From positions 62,001 through 126,000 of the forward strand of contig NZ_BPET01000005.1 in assembly GCF_019654915.1 (NCBI RefSeq): 64,000 nucleotides of DNA, read 5' to 3'. The translations under genes were made by a program, and so were the position numbers. This document shows, piece after piece, positions 49,564-59,800 of the stretch. Each line of letters starts with the position of its first letter. Within the stretch, counting starts at the first letter, position 1. The notes beneath the pieces were generated by a model, which saw only the letters and a program-made list of their open reading frames with translations, did no database searches and had not been told where the DNA came from. This DNA comes from Shewanella sp. MBTL60-007. GTDB taxonomy: Bacteria > Pseudomonadota > Gammaproteobacteria > Enterobacterales > Shewanellaceae.

Positions 49564-50592
49564 TCAGCTATTAATGTCTAAAAGAATCGACTCTAGACGA
49601 TCTTCGATCATCTGCGGGAGTCGACGTTGCGCTTCGGTAGCTGCCAAAGTAATTGCTTGTAAAAAAGCAGCTTCATCTGCGCACCCATGACTTTTTACTA
49701 CAATTCCGCGCAATCCTATCAGACTTGCGCCATTATAGTGGTCGGGGTTCATCTGATTTAACAAAGAACGTATACGTGGGGCGATGATTTTAGCGAGCAT
49801 CTTGACAAAAAAACCATCACTTAGGCTCTTTTTCAGTTGATGGACGAGTAAACGAGCAATGCCCTCTGAGGTTTTCAGAGTGATATTACCCACAAAACCA
49901 TCACACACAATCACGTCTACATTACCTGAGTAAATCTCATCACCTTCAATAAAACCGGTATAGTTTATTTGAGGAATTTGTTGCAGTAACTGACCAGCTT
50001 GTTGAACCTGATCATTACCTTTAATCTCTTCGATACCAACATTGAGTAACGCGACCTTAGGTGAAACGGTTTTATCAACAGTTTCACTGAGCACCGACCC
50101 CATAACCGCAAATTGGAATAAGGTTTCGGAATCACAAGAAATATTCGCGCCTAAATCGAGTAAATAAACAGGGGTATTATTTACCGCGGGTAAACAGCTT
50201 ACTAATGCTGGACGGTCGATACCTGGTAAGGTTTTAAGTAGTACCTTAGACATCGCCATAAGCGCGCCGGTATTACCTGCACTCAGACATGCCTGAGCCT
50301 TTCCGTCTCGAACTAACTCAATGGCTAAACGCATCGAGCTTTGCTTACGGTTTCTTAAGGCATGAACAGGCCGATCAGACATAGTAACCACTTCGGTCGT
50401 ATGTTTAATCTCAATGCGGCTTTTTATTGCTGGTTCGGCAGATGCTAAATGTTCGTCGATCTGGGTTTTATCACCCACGAGTACGATTTTTAGAAGGGGG
50501 TTTAAGCGAAGTGCCTGCAAAGTTGCAGGCACTGTGATGCGGGGACCAAAGTCGCCCCCCATCGCATCTAACGCAAGCGTCAGATTTGTCAT
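49564..50592 (-). CDS. plsX: Phosphate acyltransferase PlsX
   Basis: Converts acyl-ACP to acyl-phosphate for the PlsY step of phospholipid synthesis, at the membrane surface. The 342-residue product opens [14 protein letters not shown], has [12 protein letters not shown] near residue 105, and [18 protein letters not shown] near 210; these are the family signatures. It stands 15 bases after rpmF, a conserved link between ribosome and membrane synthesis genes. Confidence 0.96.
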   Translation of the reverse strand: MTNLTLALDAMGGDFGPRITVPATLQALRLNPLLKIVLVGDKTQIDEHLASAEPAIKSRIEIKHTTEVVTMSDRPVHALRNRKQSSMRLAIELVRDGKAQACLSAGNTGALMAMSKVLLKTLPGIDRPALVSCLPAVNNTPVYLLDLGANISCDSETLFQFAVMGSVLSETVDKTVSPKVALLNVGIEEIKGNDQVQQAGQLLQQIPQINYTGFIEGDEIYSGNVDVIVCDGFVGNITLKTSEGIARLLVHQLKKSLSDGFFVKMLAKIIAPRIRSLLNQMNPDHYNGASLIGLRGIVVKSHGCADEAAFLQAITLAATEAQRRLPQMIEDRLESILLDINS

Positions 50593-50607
50593 AAGGGTCT
50601 CAACAAA

Positions 50608-50778
50608 TTACTTGTTGATAACCTTTTGACCACGGTAGAAACCGTCCGCAGTCACGTTGTGACGACGGTGTAGTTCACCACTCGTTGCATCCACAGATAG
50701 TTGAGCTGTGCTCAAAGAATCGTGTGAACGACGCATTCCGCGCTTAGAACGAGATTTTTTATTCTGTTGTACAGCCAT
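50608..50778 (-). CDS. rpmF: 50S ribosomal protein L32
   Basis: A 56-residue basic ribosomal protein of the large subunit. The frame reads [20 protein letters not shown] at the start and ends [12 protein letters not shown]. The Cys-free form is normal for Shewanella-type L32 and needs no zinc. AGGAGACAGGG precedes the ATG. It lies between yceD and plsX, its standard position. Confidence 0.96.
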   Translation of the reverse strand: MAVQQNKKSRSKRGMRRSHDSLSTAQLSVDATSGELHRRHNVTADGFYRGQKVINK

Positions 50779-50795
50779 TGGCCCTGTCTCCTAGA

Positions 50796-51320
50796 TTACT
50801 TGCTCTTCAGTTTTTCTAACACTGCAAACGGATTTGGACGCTCCTCTTGAGCGGGTTCGATCTCGCCTACAACTATGTCTTGTTTGCCTAGATGACAATC
50901 TTCATTCTCATGCATGGCAATCAAAGGCATAGCAATTATCAATTCATCTTCAATCAATTGATGTAGACGAATTTCGCCAATTTCATTGCACTCAATAGGC
51001 TCATACGCATCCGGGAGCTCATCGATTTCAGCTTCAGTCTTACAAAGTCCAAAACTAAACTCGACCGTAACCTCAGTGGTAAATAGTGTCATACAACGTT
51101 GACAATCCAGAGTGAGCTCCGTCACAGCCTTCCCGTTAAGGTAGACTATCCCCTGTATATCGACGCCGCATTCAAGCGACACTGCCACGTCAGAACAGTC
51201 GCCGGCACATAATTCATTTAATCGCTTTAACTGCTTACCAGGCACCATGCCTTCATATGAAATCTGGCTACTGGCAGCGCGAACGGGATCAATTGAAACC
51301 GGTATCTTTACTGTTTGCAT
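50796..51320 (-). CDS. yceD: YceD family protein (DUF177)
   Basis: A 174-residue acidic protein of the DUF177 family, encoded before rpmF in many bacteria and linked to 23S rRNA or ribosome production in some. The family core is VYLNGKAVTELTLDCQRCMTLF with a CxxC pair, followed by EPIECNEIGEIRLHQLIEDELIIAMPL. An upstream Cys pair occurs in LCAGDC. It starts the yceD-rpmF-plsX-fab cluster. The molecular role is not settled. Confidence 0.9.
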   Translation of the reverse strand: MQTVKIPVSIDPVRAASSQISYEGMVPGKQLKRLNELCAGDCSDVAVSLECGVDIQGIVYLNGKAVTELTLDCQRCMTLFTTEVTVEFSFGLCKTEAEIDELPDAYEPIECNEIGEIRLHQLIEDELIIAMPLIAMHENEDCHLGKQDIVVGEIEPAQEERPNPFAVLEKLKSK

Positions 51321-51727
51321 AAGGCGCGCATTTTAGGTGAATTTTAGCAGAAGTCAATACTCTTGTATGTCCAAGATGAATAACCACTGTTTGATTCAGC
51401 TAAGTGAGTTGTTAGGTAACCGCATTGTACAAGAAACACAGCCGCCAATACATTATATTTCACCTATAAATGTGTTTAAGTGTTCGTAATTCCAGCGGCG
51501 CATTGTATTTTTGTGACCTTGTTAATAAAGCGCATCTATAAAAGGCTACTGTAAAAGTACTATCACGTTAGATTAATGGGTCAAATTTAACGCTAGCGTG
51601 CTCTAAGCTAACTTATTGAATAATTTGATAACGACTAAAAGCCACCGTTTGAGCTGAGATTTTTCAGCCATAAGCCGATGCCCCTTGCCCAGCTGCGCAA
51701 CGTTAAAAAACGCTGCATAAATATAGG
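51321..51727. promoter_or_regulatory. Upstream region of the yceD-rpmF-fab cluster
   Basis: About 400 bases with no convincing gene. It should contain the promoter of yceD and the 3' end of the small gene at 51728. A weak stem GCAGCGTT/AACGTTGC at about 51699-51718 might end the latter. Confidence 0.35.
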
Positions 51728-51928
51728 TTAACTTTCGCGCTCACAGGCATGTTTAACACCTGACGCCCAATGCACGACTACGTGGTCAAGTCTTGCAATC
51801 CCCTCCCTTGCAAGGGCACCTAGTACCATGGCAAACAAAATCGTAGGATAAAAAGGACGGCTTACATCGCCACTAATGTGAACCACTACAGACAACATAA
51901 TCAAAATCGCAATCCATAATTTAAGCAT
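51728..51928 (-). CDS. Small hypothetical membrane protein, 66 aa
   Basis: Unrecognised. AGGATTAAGG precedes the ATG. The product has a hydrophobic N-terminus (LKLWIAILIMLSVVV, membrane segment or signal), a second hydrophobic part (YPTILFAMVLGAL) and a basic, His-containing tail (RLDHVVVHWASGVKHACERES). It lies between divergent yceF and yceD, where E. coli has no gene. Real translation is plausible but rests on the ribosome site and composition only. Confidence 0.45.
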   Translation of the reverse strand: MLKLWIAILIMLSVVVHISGDVSRPFYPTILFAMVLGALAREGIARLDHVVVHWASGVKHACERES

Positions 51929-52266
51929 AACCTTAATCCTCTATATAAGCTCAGTTCCAGCACACAATACGGTTTACGCCCTGTACCTAAGCTGAACGTC
52001 ACCTATTGATATCGATTTGCATTAAATAACGATATATATAGCACTTATAGACAGACACCAGCGACGCTGTTACTGCTATTGCCATAATGCTTAAGTCATC
52101 ACTAGAAAGCTCAATTGCTCTTGATAAAACTTGCTCCAATGTAGCAACTTTAGTGACAATACCCTCTTCGCTACAAACGAGTTAAACTTAGGCTTGCTTA
52201 AGGTAGTCTCCTTATATAAGACTTCAGCAATAGATTTTAGCTTCCCTAAATATCACAAGGTCCATT
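51929..52266. promoter_or_regulatory. Divergent intergenic region before yceF
   Basis: About 340 bases containing the promoter of yceF and of the small gene on the other strand. I see no terminator, RNA gene or convincing frame; the 70-codon frame at 52131 is not supported. Confidence 0.3.
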
Positions 52267-52848
52267 ATGTCCACTTCTATCGTTTTAGCTTCAACCTCCC
52301 CCTTTCGGCAACAACTATTAAAAAAGTTAGCATTAGAATTTGACTGCTGCTCTCCAGATGTCGATGAAACTCCACTTGAAAACGAGTCTCCAACTGAATT
52401 GGTGTCGCGCTTAGCCAAGCTAAAAGCCGCTACAGGGGCAAAACAAAAGCCAAACTCGATTGTGATTGGCTCAGATCAAGTTGCCGTGATCAATAATCAA
52501 ATCATCGGTAAGCCCCTTAACCGTGAAACGGCCATCGCCCAGTTGACGGCAGCAAGTGGTCAATCAATTACTTTTTATACAGGGCTTGCCGTCCACAATG
52601 GCATAACTGGCGCAGTAGAAACGATTGTTGAGCCGTTTATCGTGCACTTTCGCAGTCTGACCCATGCACAAATCTGCAATTATGTTGATCTCGAACAACC
52701 TTATTACTGCGCTGGCAGTTTTAAAAGTGAGGGGCTTGGAATCGCACTGTTTGAAAAGCTAGAAGGAAAAGACCCAAACACCCTAATAGGTTTACCTTTG
52801 ATCTCACTTATCGATCTTCTACACCGTCAAGGTGTCGATGTGCTTTAA
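52267..52848 (+). CDS. yceF: Maf-like nucleotide pyrophosphatase YceF
   Basis: Hydrolyses modified nucleoside triphosphates; E. coli YceF prefers 7-methyl-GTP. The 193-residue product has the Maf opening [44 protein letters not shown] with the catalytic Asp, and the YceF-type end [19 protein letters not shown] and [10 protein letters not shown]. The YceF subgroup is supported by the neighbouring yceD-rpmF cluster, as in E. coli, though here it is divergent. Confidence 0.93.
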   Translation: MSTSIVLASTSPFRQQLLKKLALEFDCCSPDVDETPLENESPTELVSRLAKLKAATGAKQKPNSIVIGSDQVAVINNQIIGKPLNRETAIAQLTAASGQSITFYTGLAVHNGITGAVETIVEPFIVHFRSLTHAQICNYVDLEQPYYCAGSFKSEGLGIALFEKLEGKDPNTLIGLPLISLIDLLHRQGVDVL

Positions 52849-53135
52849 GCATTCACATTACCAGCCCAACACAGTCTGACTAATCCCCTGCAAACCTGGC
52901 GTTATTCAACTAAAATTTAGGCTAGCAATTAAGCTTAGTCGTGAGTACTTTTACTAAATGTTCGATGCAATTAGCTGAACCCAAAAAATTTTCAGCTCAA
53001 TTACGAGTAGTTACGTCACTTACGGCTAGTTTACCTTCTAGAAGGCAATGCTTAACGGCTTAATCACCCCATACTTCAAGTGGCTCGATACAAGTTAATG
53101 GACTAGCCGACAATATAGGTTTCTGGAATAGGGAT

Positions 53136-54506
53136 ATGACGGACATAGAACAAGCATTCGCTCTACTTGCAGCACCTTGCACCGATGAACAGTTTTTTTC
53201 TAGAGCATTGAAAGCACTCACTCTCTTCACTGGTTGTCGCTGGGCAGGCTTCGCTCAACCGTCAGATATAAAAGGATGCGGGGAAGTCATCGCATTTTTT
53301 GATGGTGAGAATAACCTTCCCCCCTTTAAATTTGAGCTAAAAGGTTCACCTTGTGAGCGAGTATATCAAGATAACAAATGCCATCTTATCTTTGGTAGCG
53401 GCCTACAGCAGATGTTCCCTAGTTTTGAGCTAATTAGAAAATTAGGCGCAGATAGTTACCAAGCGGAGAAAATTGTAAATGATAATGGGAAGGTGTTTGG
53501 CCACATCTTCGTGTTGGACAGCAAGCCACAACAAGAAAACTGTAACTCGAATGAATTTTTCAGAGTGGTTGCCCAACGGATAGGAGTTGAATATCAGCGT
53601 CATATCGTGACGCAAAAGCTGGAGCAACGGCATAAAATGATTGCATCATCAGAACATTTAATGTCGTTTGTCGATAGACACTACATTTATCGAGTGGTAT
53701 CTAAAGGCTATGAAACACTATTTAATCTAACTCAAGAGCAGATTATCGGTAAAAGCGTTACCGAACTTCACGGACCGAGCGTATTCAAGAATCAAATAAA
53801 ACCTCTACTTGACCGCGCATTTCAAGGAGAGCAGATCCAAACACAAATTTGGGTCCACCCACCTCACCTTAAAAATCCTCTTTTCTTGAGTGTGCACCAT
53901 AATCCCTACTATGACCCCTCGGGGAAAATAAAAGGATCAATTGTTTCTGCTCATGATATAACCGAACTTGAACAGACTAAGAGCAAAATCGAATATTTGG
54001 CAAACCATGATAGCTTGTCAGGACTTGCTAATAGGCGCTCGCTATTTTATCAGCTTGAAAAGCTACTCGATGAGGGGCGCAACAGTCAAAAAGGACTCGC
54101 CATTGCCTATCTGGATATAGACAACTTTAAGTCAATTAACGATAACTTTGGCCATCAGGTTGGCGATCAAGTACTGGTAGCTGTGGCAAATATTCTCACT
54201 CGCACGGCCCTACACCAAGATATTATTTCACGCATTGGCGGAGATGAATTTATTTTAGTGACGACTTTTGAGTGCCAACAGACACATAGAAGCAACCAAG
54301 CTCACCTCAATAGCTTACGAAAGCAATTACACAATGCACTTTGCACCCAACTATTGATCAATGGTCACCGAATAAAAATCAGTGTCAGTGTAGGACTGCA
54401 CCTCGTTAATGACTTTTCAGCCGAGCCCTCTTCATTAATTAATCATGCCGATAATGAAATGTTCAAACAGAAGCAAAGACGAATGATTGGAAATAGTAGA
54501 GAGTAA
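53136..54506 (+). CDS. PAS-GGDEF diguanylate cyclase
   Basis: Predicted to make cyclic di-GMP. The 456-residue cytoplasmic protein has a GAF-like N-terminal part (about 1-150), a PAS domain with PAC (about 165-275, with YIYRVVSKGYETLFNLTQEQ) and a GGDEF domain (about 285-450) with LANHDSLSGLANRRSLF, DIDNFKSINDNFGHQVGD and the intact active loop ISRIGGDEFILV. The inhibitory RxxD site before the loop is not conserved: LHQD is found. There is no membrane segment or EAL domain. The signal sensed is unknown. Confidence 0.9.
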   Translation: MTDIEQAFALLAAPCTDEQFFSRALKALTLFTGCRWAGFAQPSDIKGCGEVIAFFDGENNLPPFKFELKGSPCERVYQDNKCHLIFGSGLQQMFPSFELIRKLGADSYQAEKIVNDNGKVFGHIFVLDSKPQQENCNSNEFFRVVAQRIGVEYQRHIVTQKLEQRHKMIASSEHLMSFVDRHYIYRVVSKGYETLFNLTQEQIIGKSVTELHGPSVFKNQIKPLLDRAFQGEQIQTQIWVHPPHLKNPLFLSVHHNPYYDPSGKIKGSIVSAHDITELEQTKSKIEYLANHDSLSGLANRRSLFYQLEKLLDEGRNSQKGLAIAYLDIDNFKSINDNFGHQVGDQVLVAVANILTRTALHQDIISRIGGDEFILVTTFECQQTHRSNQAHLNSLRKQLHNALCTQLLINGHRIKISVSVGLHLVNDFSAEPSSLINHADNEMFKQKQRRMIGNSRE

Positions 54507-54668
54507 TTTGCCGTTAGAGCGGGAATCATCAGACGATGAAAATAGGCTTAAGAGATGTAACGTTTGAGCCCCGAGTCTTTTTCGGGGCAATATTCGACTA
54601 ACAAGCTAGAGTTAAGTGCTGTCAGGCTAGGTCAGAGCTAATTCAATTAGCAGTATAGCTACAGGAAG

Positions 54669-55316
54669 CTAGGCTAATATATTGAGTAACTCTATCGGTC
54701 TGTGAATAATGGCTTTGGGCTTAGCTAAGAGTAATTTAGATTCACTATGAGCGCCATAACTGACGCCCACTGAATCGATACCTGCATTATTCGCCATATT
54801 GAGATCATGTAATGAGTCCCCAACCATTAAGGCCCGATTGGGATTGACTTTCAGCTCGTCTAACAATTCATGGATCATATCAGGATTAGGCTTACTCTTT
54901 GATTCATCCGCGCAACGACTTGATTCAAAGTGATGGCCCAAACCTGTTTCAGCTAATACTCTATTTAGGCCATTACGGCCCTTTCCTGTAGCTACGGCTA
55001 AGCGGTAATGATTCGCACTGAGCTGGCTCAATAACTCTTCACTACCGTCAAACAGTGGGCTTGGAGTCGTATTAAGTGTTAAATAATGGTCTTTATACGA
55101 ACTAATCATGGGTTCGAAGTCGACTGATGGCAGCGTTGGATAAAGGGTCTTAAGAGCCTCCTCCATCGATAAACCTATCACATCGCGGATTGCTAACTCT
55201 GAAGGCGCTGTGATCGATAGCGATTGTGCCATCTGCTGCATACAGGTAACAATTTTACTGATGGAGTCCATTAAGGTTCCATCCCAATCAAAAATGACTA
55301 ATTCGTAAGGCTTCAT
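54669..55316 (-). CDS. HAD-superfamily phosphatase (phosphoglycolate phosphatase-like)
   Basis: A 215-residue HAD hydrolase of the Gph/YjjG type with a small helical cap. Motif I is VIFDWDGTLMDS, motif II is AVATGKGRNGL, and motif III and IV are SKPNPDMIHEL and MVGDSLHDLNMANNAG. Its ATG overlaps the rluC stop by 4 bases, so the two are translated together; a similar HAD gene follows rluC in other Shewanella-like genomes by inference. The substrate is not known. Confidence 0.87.
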   Translation of the reverse strand: MKPYELVIFDWDGTLMDSISKIVTCMQQMAQSLSITAPSELAIRDVIGLSMEEALKTLYPTLPSVDFEPMISSYKDHYLTLNTTPSPLFDGSEELLSQLSANHYRLAVATGKGRNGLNRVLAETGLGHHFESSRCADESKSKPNPDMIHELLDELKVNPNRALMVGDSLHDLNMANNAGIDSVGVSYGAHSESKLLLAKPKAIIHRPIELLNILA

Positions 55317-56272
55317 ACTTTCTTTAACTTCTTTAAGGTTGATTCGAGTATTGTGTCTAATGGCGCTTTAACTTGCATCACCTCTTCCGTGTCTGGATGA
55401 GTAAATTTTAGCTGCGCCGCATGTAAAAACAGTCGATTTAATCCTCGCTCACGCATCGAGTCATCGAACTTCTGCTCACTGTATTTATCATCACAGGCAA
55501 TAGGATGACCTGTGTGTTGACAGTGAACACGGATCTGATGAGTTCGACCTGTAACCGGGCTTGCCTGCACTAATGTAGAATCACTATAGCGCTGCAATAT
55601 TTTAAAGCGCGTCTCAGACTCTTTACCCTCTTTGTTAACGCGAACAATACGTTCACCGGATTTAAGGGTTAATTTAAGTAAAGGCGCTTTAATCACCTTA
55701 TCATGACTTTGCCACTCGCCTCTTACCAGCGCGACATAATCCTTTTGCATTTTCTTATAACGAAGTTGATCATGCAGGTGCTTTAACGCGCTACGTTTCT
55801 TGGCAATAAGTAACACGCCAGATGTTTCTTTATCGAGTCTGTGTACCAATTCCAAAAACTTCTGTTGTGTACGTAGAGAGCGCATCGCCTCGATAACGCC
55901 AAACTCGACTCCGCTACCACCATGTACTGCAATACCTGAAGGCTTGTTGAGTACAATGAGGAATTTATCTTCATATAAAATGCGATCTTCAAGCTGAGAC
56001 ACTTTGGTTAATTTAGCTGAAGGACCCGGACGGCCTTCAGATTCAGAAACCCTGACAGGAGGAACACGCACAACATCGCCATCGGCCAACTTATATTCCG
56101 GTTTAATACGCTTTTTATTAACCCGGACCTCACCCTTACGCACGATCCGATAGATCATACTTTTAGGAACGCCTTTTAGTTTTGTCAGAAGAAAATTATC
56201 AATACGTTGTCCAACGTGATCTTCATCAATAGTGACCATTTGAACTTGTGCTTTTACGGGTGGAGTATTCAT
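55313..56272 (-). CDS. rluC: 23S rRNA pseudouridine synthase RluC
   Basis: Makes pseudouridine at 955, 2504 and 2580 of 23S rRNA. From the ATG at 56272 the product is 319 residues, like E. coli RluC; an in-frame start 39 bases upstream adds residues without family likeness. An S4 domain occupies about 10-70 (VGQRIDNFLLTKLKGVPKSM), and the RluA-type catalytic domain follows with Asp in HRLDKETSGVLL and the GRTHQIRVHCQHTGHPIACD block. It lies divergent from rne, the usual arrangement. Confidence 0.95.
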   Translation of the reverse strand: MNTPPVKAQVQMVTIDEDHVGQRIDNFLLTKLKGVPKSMIYRIVRKGEVRVNKKRIKPEYKLADGDVVRVPPVRVSESEGRPGPSAKLTKVSQLEDRILYEDKFLIVLNKPSGIAVHGGSGVEFGVIEAMRSLRTQQKFLELVHRLDKETSGVLLIAKKRSALKHLHDQLRYKKMQKDYVALVRGEWQSHDKVIKAPLLKLTLKSGERIVRVNKEGKESETRFKILQRYSDSTLVQASPVTGRTHQIRVHCQHTGHPIACDDKYSEQKFDDSMRERGLNRLFLHAAQLKFTHPDTEEVMQVKAPLDTILESTLKKLKKV

Positions 56273-56867
56273 GCTGCGCCATCGTGTATTTCGTTGCCAC
56301 GCATTGTACACAACTCAAAAGATTTATGCCTTTCCATTTGCTGATTTTATCTATTATTGCTATATTTCCCCCGCTATCGGTGATAAACAGTGGATAAAGT
56401 GTCCACAACTTACCGCAGCATAGCGTTACAGTATGAGACTAAAAATGTTTTAATTTTGATAGTAAATCATTGATTTACGGGTCGTTGTATCAATTAAAAA
56501 GCTAAACACACGCTTTCACGACTAAATCGAAATCAAAACCCAACTTACAACTGGTTTCTCTGCTGCATACGCCCAATTTCGAAGAATAATTTTAACTTGT
56601 CGTCAGACGCTACCGTTTCGAATTGGCATTACTGGAAAGTATTTAAAGAATTTATGGGGTTGGTTGACGTTTAACAACGAATTCCTTGTTTTTGTAAACA
56701 TTAAAAAATAAGCCATAAATAGGATGCGACACGCAGAGAATGCGTCTAACAGCAATGCGCACCTTGCCTAGAGGCCGGCCGTGAGGTCCTGTTTAATAAT
56801 CCTAGGCCCGTAATGCAGTGAAATAAGTATCGTTTGATGACCAATATTAAAGAAGAATTACGTCATC
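56273..56867. promoter_or_regulatory. rluC-rne intergenic region and rne 5' leader
   Basis: About 595 bases between divergent rluC and rne. RNase E genes carry a long 5' leader through which RNase E controls its own message. Two structures fit: a perfect palindrome GTAAATCA-T-TGATTTAC at 56462-56478, and a branched hairpin closed by GCCTAG/CTAGGC at 56766-56807, containing GGCCGGCC. The position near the rne start is like the E. coli element, but homology was not tested. Confidence 0.5.
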
Positions 56868-59800
56868 ATGAAACGGATGTTAATCAATGCGACTCAATCT
56901 GAAGAGTTGCGCGTTGCCCTTGTTGATGGGCAACAACTTTATGATTTGGATATCGAAAGCCCAGGTCATGAACAAAAGAAAGCCAATATTTACAAAGGTA
57001 CAATCACACGAGTAGAGCCGTCTCTTGAAGCGGCTTTCGTTGATTATGGTGCTGAACGTCACGGCTTCCTACCTCTTAAAGAAATCGCTCGCGAATACTT
57101 CCCTAAAGGTTACTCTTTCCAAGGCCGTCCTAGCATTAAGGAAGTGGTTAAAGAAGGCCAAGAAGTTATTATCCAGATTGATAAAGAAGAGCGTGGCAAT
57201 AAAGGCGCCGCACTAACAACCTTTATCAGTCTTGCGGGTTCTTATCTTGTTCTTATGCCAAACAACCCTCGTGCTGGTGGTATTTCACGTCGTATCGAAG
57301 GTGATGAGCGTACAGAGCTTAAAGCTGCGCTAGCAGAACTTGAAGTACCACAAGGCATGGGGCTAATCGTTCGCACCGCAGGTGTAGGTAAAGACCCAGC
57401 TGAGCTAAAGTGGGATCTAAAAGTACTACAACACCACTGGGCTGCGATTAAAGAAGCGGCAGAAAGTGCACCAGCGCCTTTCCTAATCCATCAAGAAAGT
57501 AATGTTATCGTTCGAGCGATTCGTGACTACTTACGCCGCGATGTAGGCGAGATCTTGATCGACCACCCACGCATCTATGAGCAGGCAAAAGAGCACGTAT
57601 CTCTTGTTCGCCCAGACTTTGTCGAGCGTATTAAGCGTTACGATGCTGAAGTACCGCTATTTACCCATTACCAGATCGAAACTCAAATCGAATCTGCGTT
57701 CCAACGCGAAGTACGTCTACCATCTGGTGGCTCGATTGTAATCGATCCAACAGAAGCTCTTACCTCTATCGATATTAACTCAGCCCGCGCAACTAAGGGC
57801 GGCGATATCGAAGAGACAGCACTGAATACTAACCTTGAAGCGGCTGATGAAATTGCACGTCAATTACGTCTTCGTGACTTAGGTGGTTTAGTTGTTATCG
57901 ACTTTATCGATATGACACCAGTACGTCATCAACGTGAAGTTGAAAAGCGCATGCAAGACGCCGTTCACCATGACAGAGCACGCGTGCAATTGGGTCGTAT
58001 TTCTCGCTTTGGTTTGATGGAAATGTCACGTCAGCGTTTGCGCCCGTCGCTTGAAGAATCTGCTGCGCATCTATGCCCACGCTGTCATGGCCAAGGCACT
58101 ATTCGTGGTACTGAATCTCTAGCACTATCGATTCTTCGTCTAATGGAAGAAGAAGCAATCAAAGAGAACACATCGCAAATTGAAGCGGTTGTTCCTGTTG
58201 ATGTTGCGGCTTTCCTACTAAACGAAAAGCGTAAAGCGATCCGTATTACTGAAAAGCGCCATAACGTTGAAGTGTACGTGATCCCAGATCCAAATATGAC
58301 GACACCGGATTACCGTGTTGTGCGTCATCGTAAAGATGATGAAATCAGCGAATCTAGCTATAAACTACTTGAAAAAGAAGAGTCTAAGCTATACGAACCA
58401 CGCAAACTGGAAAGAGCCGCTGCTCCACAGCCTGCGTTAAAAGGCTTCTCAACACCTAAAAAAGCCGCTGTCGAAACCAAGCCTGCAGCCCCTAAGAAAG
58501 CAGAACCAGGTTTATTTGCTAAGATCGCTGCTGCGATTAGTTCACTATTTGGTAGCAAAGAAGAGCCAAAAGCTGAACCAAAGAAGCAAGAAAAAGACAA
58601 CCGCAGCAATCAAGGTCGTAACAATAACCGTCGTAATAGTAATCGCCGTAATGACCCACGTCGTAACCGCAATGAAAACCGTAACGACGCTGAGCAGACT
58701 AAAGAGAAACGCAGTAAGAACAGTCGTAATGATAGAAACGAAGACCGTTCACAGTCTCAGGAAGAGACTAACAAGCGCCAATCTCGCGGTGATAAAAATC
58801 GCTCTCGCCAAGAGACTAACAACGAAAACGAACAGCCTAAGCAAGAAGCTGCACGTGAACGTCGTCAACGTCGTAACATGCGTCGCAAAGTTCGTGTAAG
58901 TAACGAGGCTGAAGAGGTAAAAGCGGAAGTAGCTAAAGTTGATGCTCCAGCGCCAGCAAAAGCAACTAACGAAGACAAGCCAGCACGTCCTAAGCGCCAA
59001 CCACGTAAGCCTAAGGCTAAAGTTGAGGCGGTTGAAGCTGCAGAACAAGTTGATGCAACGACTGTGGTTGAAGCGCCTGCTGAAGCGCCAAAGCCTGCTG
59101 TTGAAACTAAGGTTGAAGCTAAGGTCGAAGCACCTGCTGAAGCGAATGTAGAAGCCAAGGTAGAATCAACTGAAGAAACGACTGCAGAAGAAAATGCTCG
59201 TGAGCCTCGTGAAGGTCAACGCAGAAGCCGTCGTAGCCCGCGTCACCTGCGTGCTGCAGGACAACGTCGCCGCCGTGATGGCGAAGCCGCCCAGCAAGCT
59301 GATGAAGGTCAAGCAGCTGTTGTGGCAGTAGAGCCTGTAACAACGGTAGTTGAAAGCACCTCTGATGTTGTCGTTGTCGCACCAGCCGAGACAGTTACAG
59401 CTGAAGCTAAGCCTGAAGTTAAAGCTAAGCCTGAAGTTGAAGCTAAGCCTGAAGTTGAAGCTAAGCCTGAAGTTGAAGCAAAACCTGTAGTTGAAGCTAA
59501 ACCTGTAGTTGAAGCTAAACCTGTAGTTGAAGCTAAACCAGAAGTTGAAGCTAAACCAGAAGTTGAAGCTAAACCAGTAGTTGAAGCTAAACCAGTAGTT
59601 GAAGCAAAACCTGTAGTTGAAGCAAAACCTGTAGTTGAAGCAAAACCTGTAGTTGAAGCTAAACCAGAAGTTGAAGCTAAACCTGTAGTTGAAGCTAAAC
59701 CTGTAGTTGAAGCTAAACCAGAAGTTGAAGCAAAACCTGTAGTTGAAGCTAAGCCAGAAGTTGAAGCTAAGCCAGAAGTTGAAGCTAAGCCAGAAGTTGA

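Noticed and set aside
52131..52343. 70-codon frame upstream of yceF
   Set aside because: Runs into yceF in another phase and lacks coding character.
56388..56410. DnaA-box-like sequence (GTGGATAA and GTCCACA)
   Set aside because: Each has mismatches to TTATCCACA, there is no cluster, and no replication gene is nearby.
58516..59151. Lys- and Leu-rich plus-strand frames inside rne
   Set aside because: Alternative-phase reading of the Arg/Lys-rich region of RNase E.
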